Shown one piece after another: positions 14,436 through 14,520 of a stretch of 14,520 nt of DNA. Origin of the DNA: Prevotella sp. UBA3294 (GTDB lineage: Bacteria > Bacteroidota > Bacteroidia > Bacteroidales > Bacteroidaceae); assembly GCA_002361535.1 (NCBI GenBank), contig DETG01000110.1, positions 1 to 14,520 of the forward strand, in the 5' to 3' direction. How positions within the stretch are numbered: the stretch's first letter is position 1; each line of letters begins with the position of its first letter. The position numbers and the translations under genes are program-made. Below the pieces are notes generated by a model, which saw only the letters and a list, made by a program, of their open reading frames with translations, ran no database searches and was not told where the DNA came from.

Positions 14436-14520
14436 TTCGATTTCTGCCATTCTATCTTCATCTCCCTCTTTGTTTTTGCCCAAATAACAAGATAGATGCT
14501 CTTTGTTTATGTAGTATAAA
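14397..14520 (-). CDS. C-terminal end of an unrecognised protein (runs off right edge)
   Basis: On the minus strand an open frame enters at the window edge and runs 40 codons to a TAA at 14397-14399. The peptide begins LYYINKEHLSCYLGKNKEG and ends EKWKLEEANWINT. It is strongly charged and probably helical, with the composition of a real soluble protein C-terminus rather than random translation. No family can be named from so short a piece. The start lies beyond the window. It is followed by a 7-bp inverted repeat and, further on, the 14-bp hairpin, either of which could terminate it. Confidence 0.5.
   Translation of the reverse strand, partial: LYYINKEHLSCYLGKNKEGDEDRMAEIEKWKLEEANWINT

Overview
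The window looks like a chromosome segment from a gut or oral Bacteroidales bacterium, most likely Prevotella/Segatella or a close relative. The evidence is the promoter style (TAnnTTTG -7 boxes with an upstream TTTG, at several genes), weak Shine-Dalgarno sites, a BACON-domain lipoprotein, a BspA-like surface protein with the typical C-terminus of that group, and the gene order sppA-lpxK-purine nucleoside phosphorylase-thiL. No database search was possible, so the genus is an inference.

Layout. (1) 1-182, minus: start of a KilA-N domain gene that runs off the left edge, divergent from (2) a tight plus-strand housekeeping operon: sppA (signal peptide peptidase), lpxK (lipid A 4'-kinase), a purine nucleoside phosphorylase whose start lies 119 bp inside lpxK, and thiL (thiamine-phosphate kinase with a coiled-coil-like insertion). 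(3) 5327-5511: a complete tRNA-Phe(GAA) unit with promoter and terminator. (4) 5530-5698: two tandem copies of an ~81-bp element, each with a strong hairpin and a promoter-like sequence. The second copy supplies the apparent promoter of (5) a two-gene glycan-degradation operon: a secreted GH28 polygalacturonase-like enzyme and a secreted GH36 alpha-galactosidase. Together they could trim galactosylated pectin-type polysaccharides; no SusC/SusD pair is visible. (6) A perfect 15-bp palindrome separates this operon from convergent minus-strand genes.

(7) 9477-14021, minus strand: read in transcription order, a long repeat protein (seven ~88-residue InlB-like/Flg_new-like repeats plus a Prevotella-type C-terminal region), an exported beta-barrel-like outer membrane protein, and a small BACON lipoprotein. 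The repeat gene lacks its expected 5' part: its reading frame begins in the middle of the motif that normally closes a BspA-type leucine-rich-repeat domain, and the homology continues upstream of the first ATG to an in-frame stop. It therefore looks like a 5'-truncated surface adhesin. (8) 14025-14396 is AT-rich and apparently non-coding, with a perfect 14-bp hairpin and a 15-nt palindrome. (9) The right edge holds the last ~40 codons of an unrecognised minus-strand gene.

No CRISPR array, integrase, transposase or complete defence system is visible. The most unusual items are the duplicated promoter-hairpin element, the beheaded repeat protein, and the long lpxK/phosphorylase overlap.
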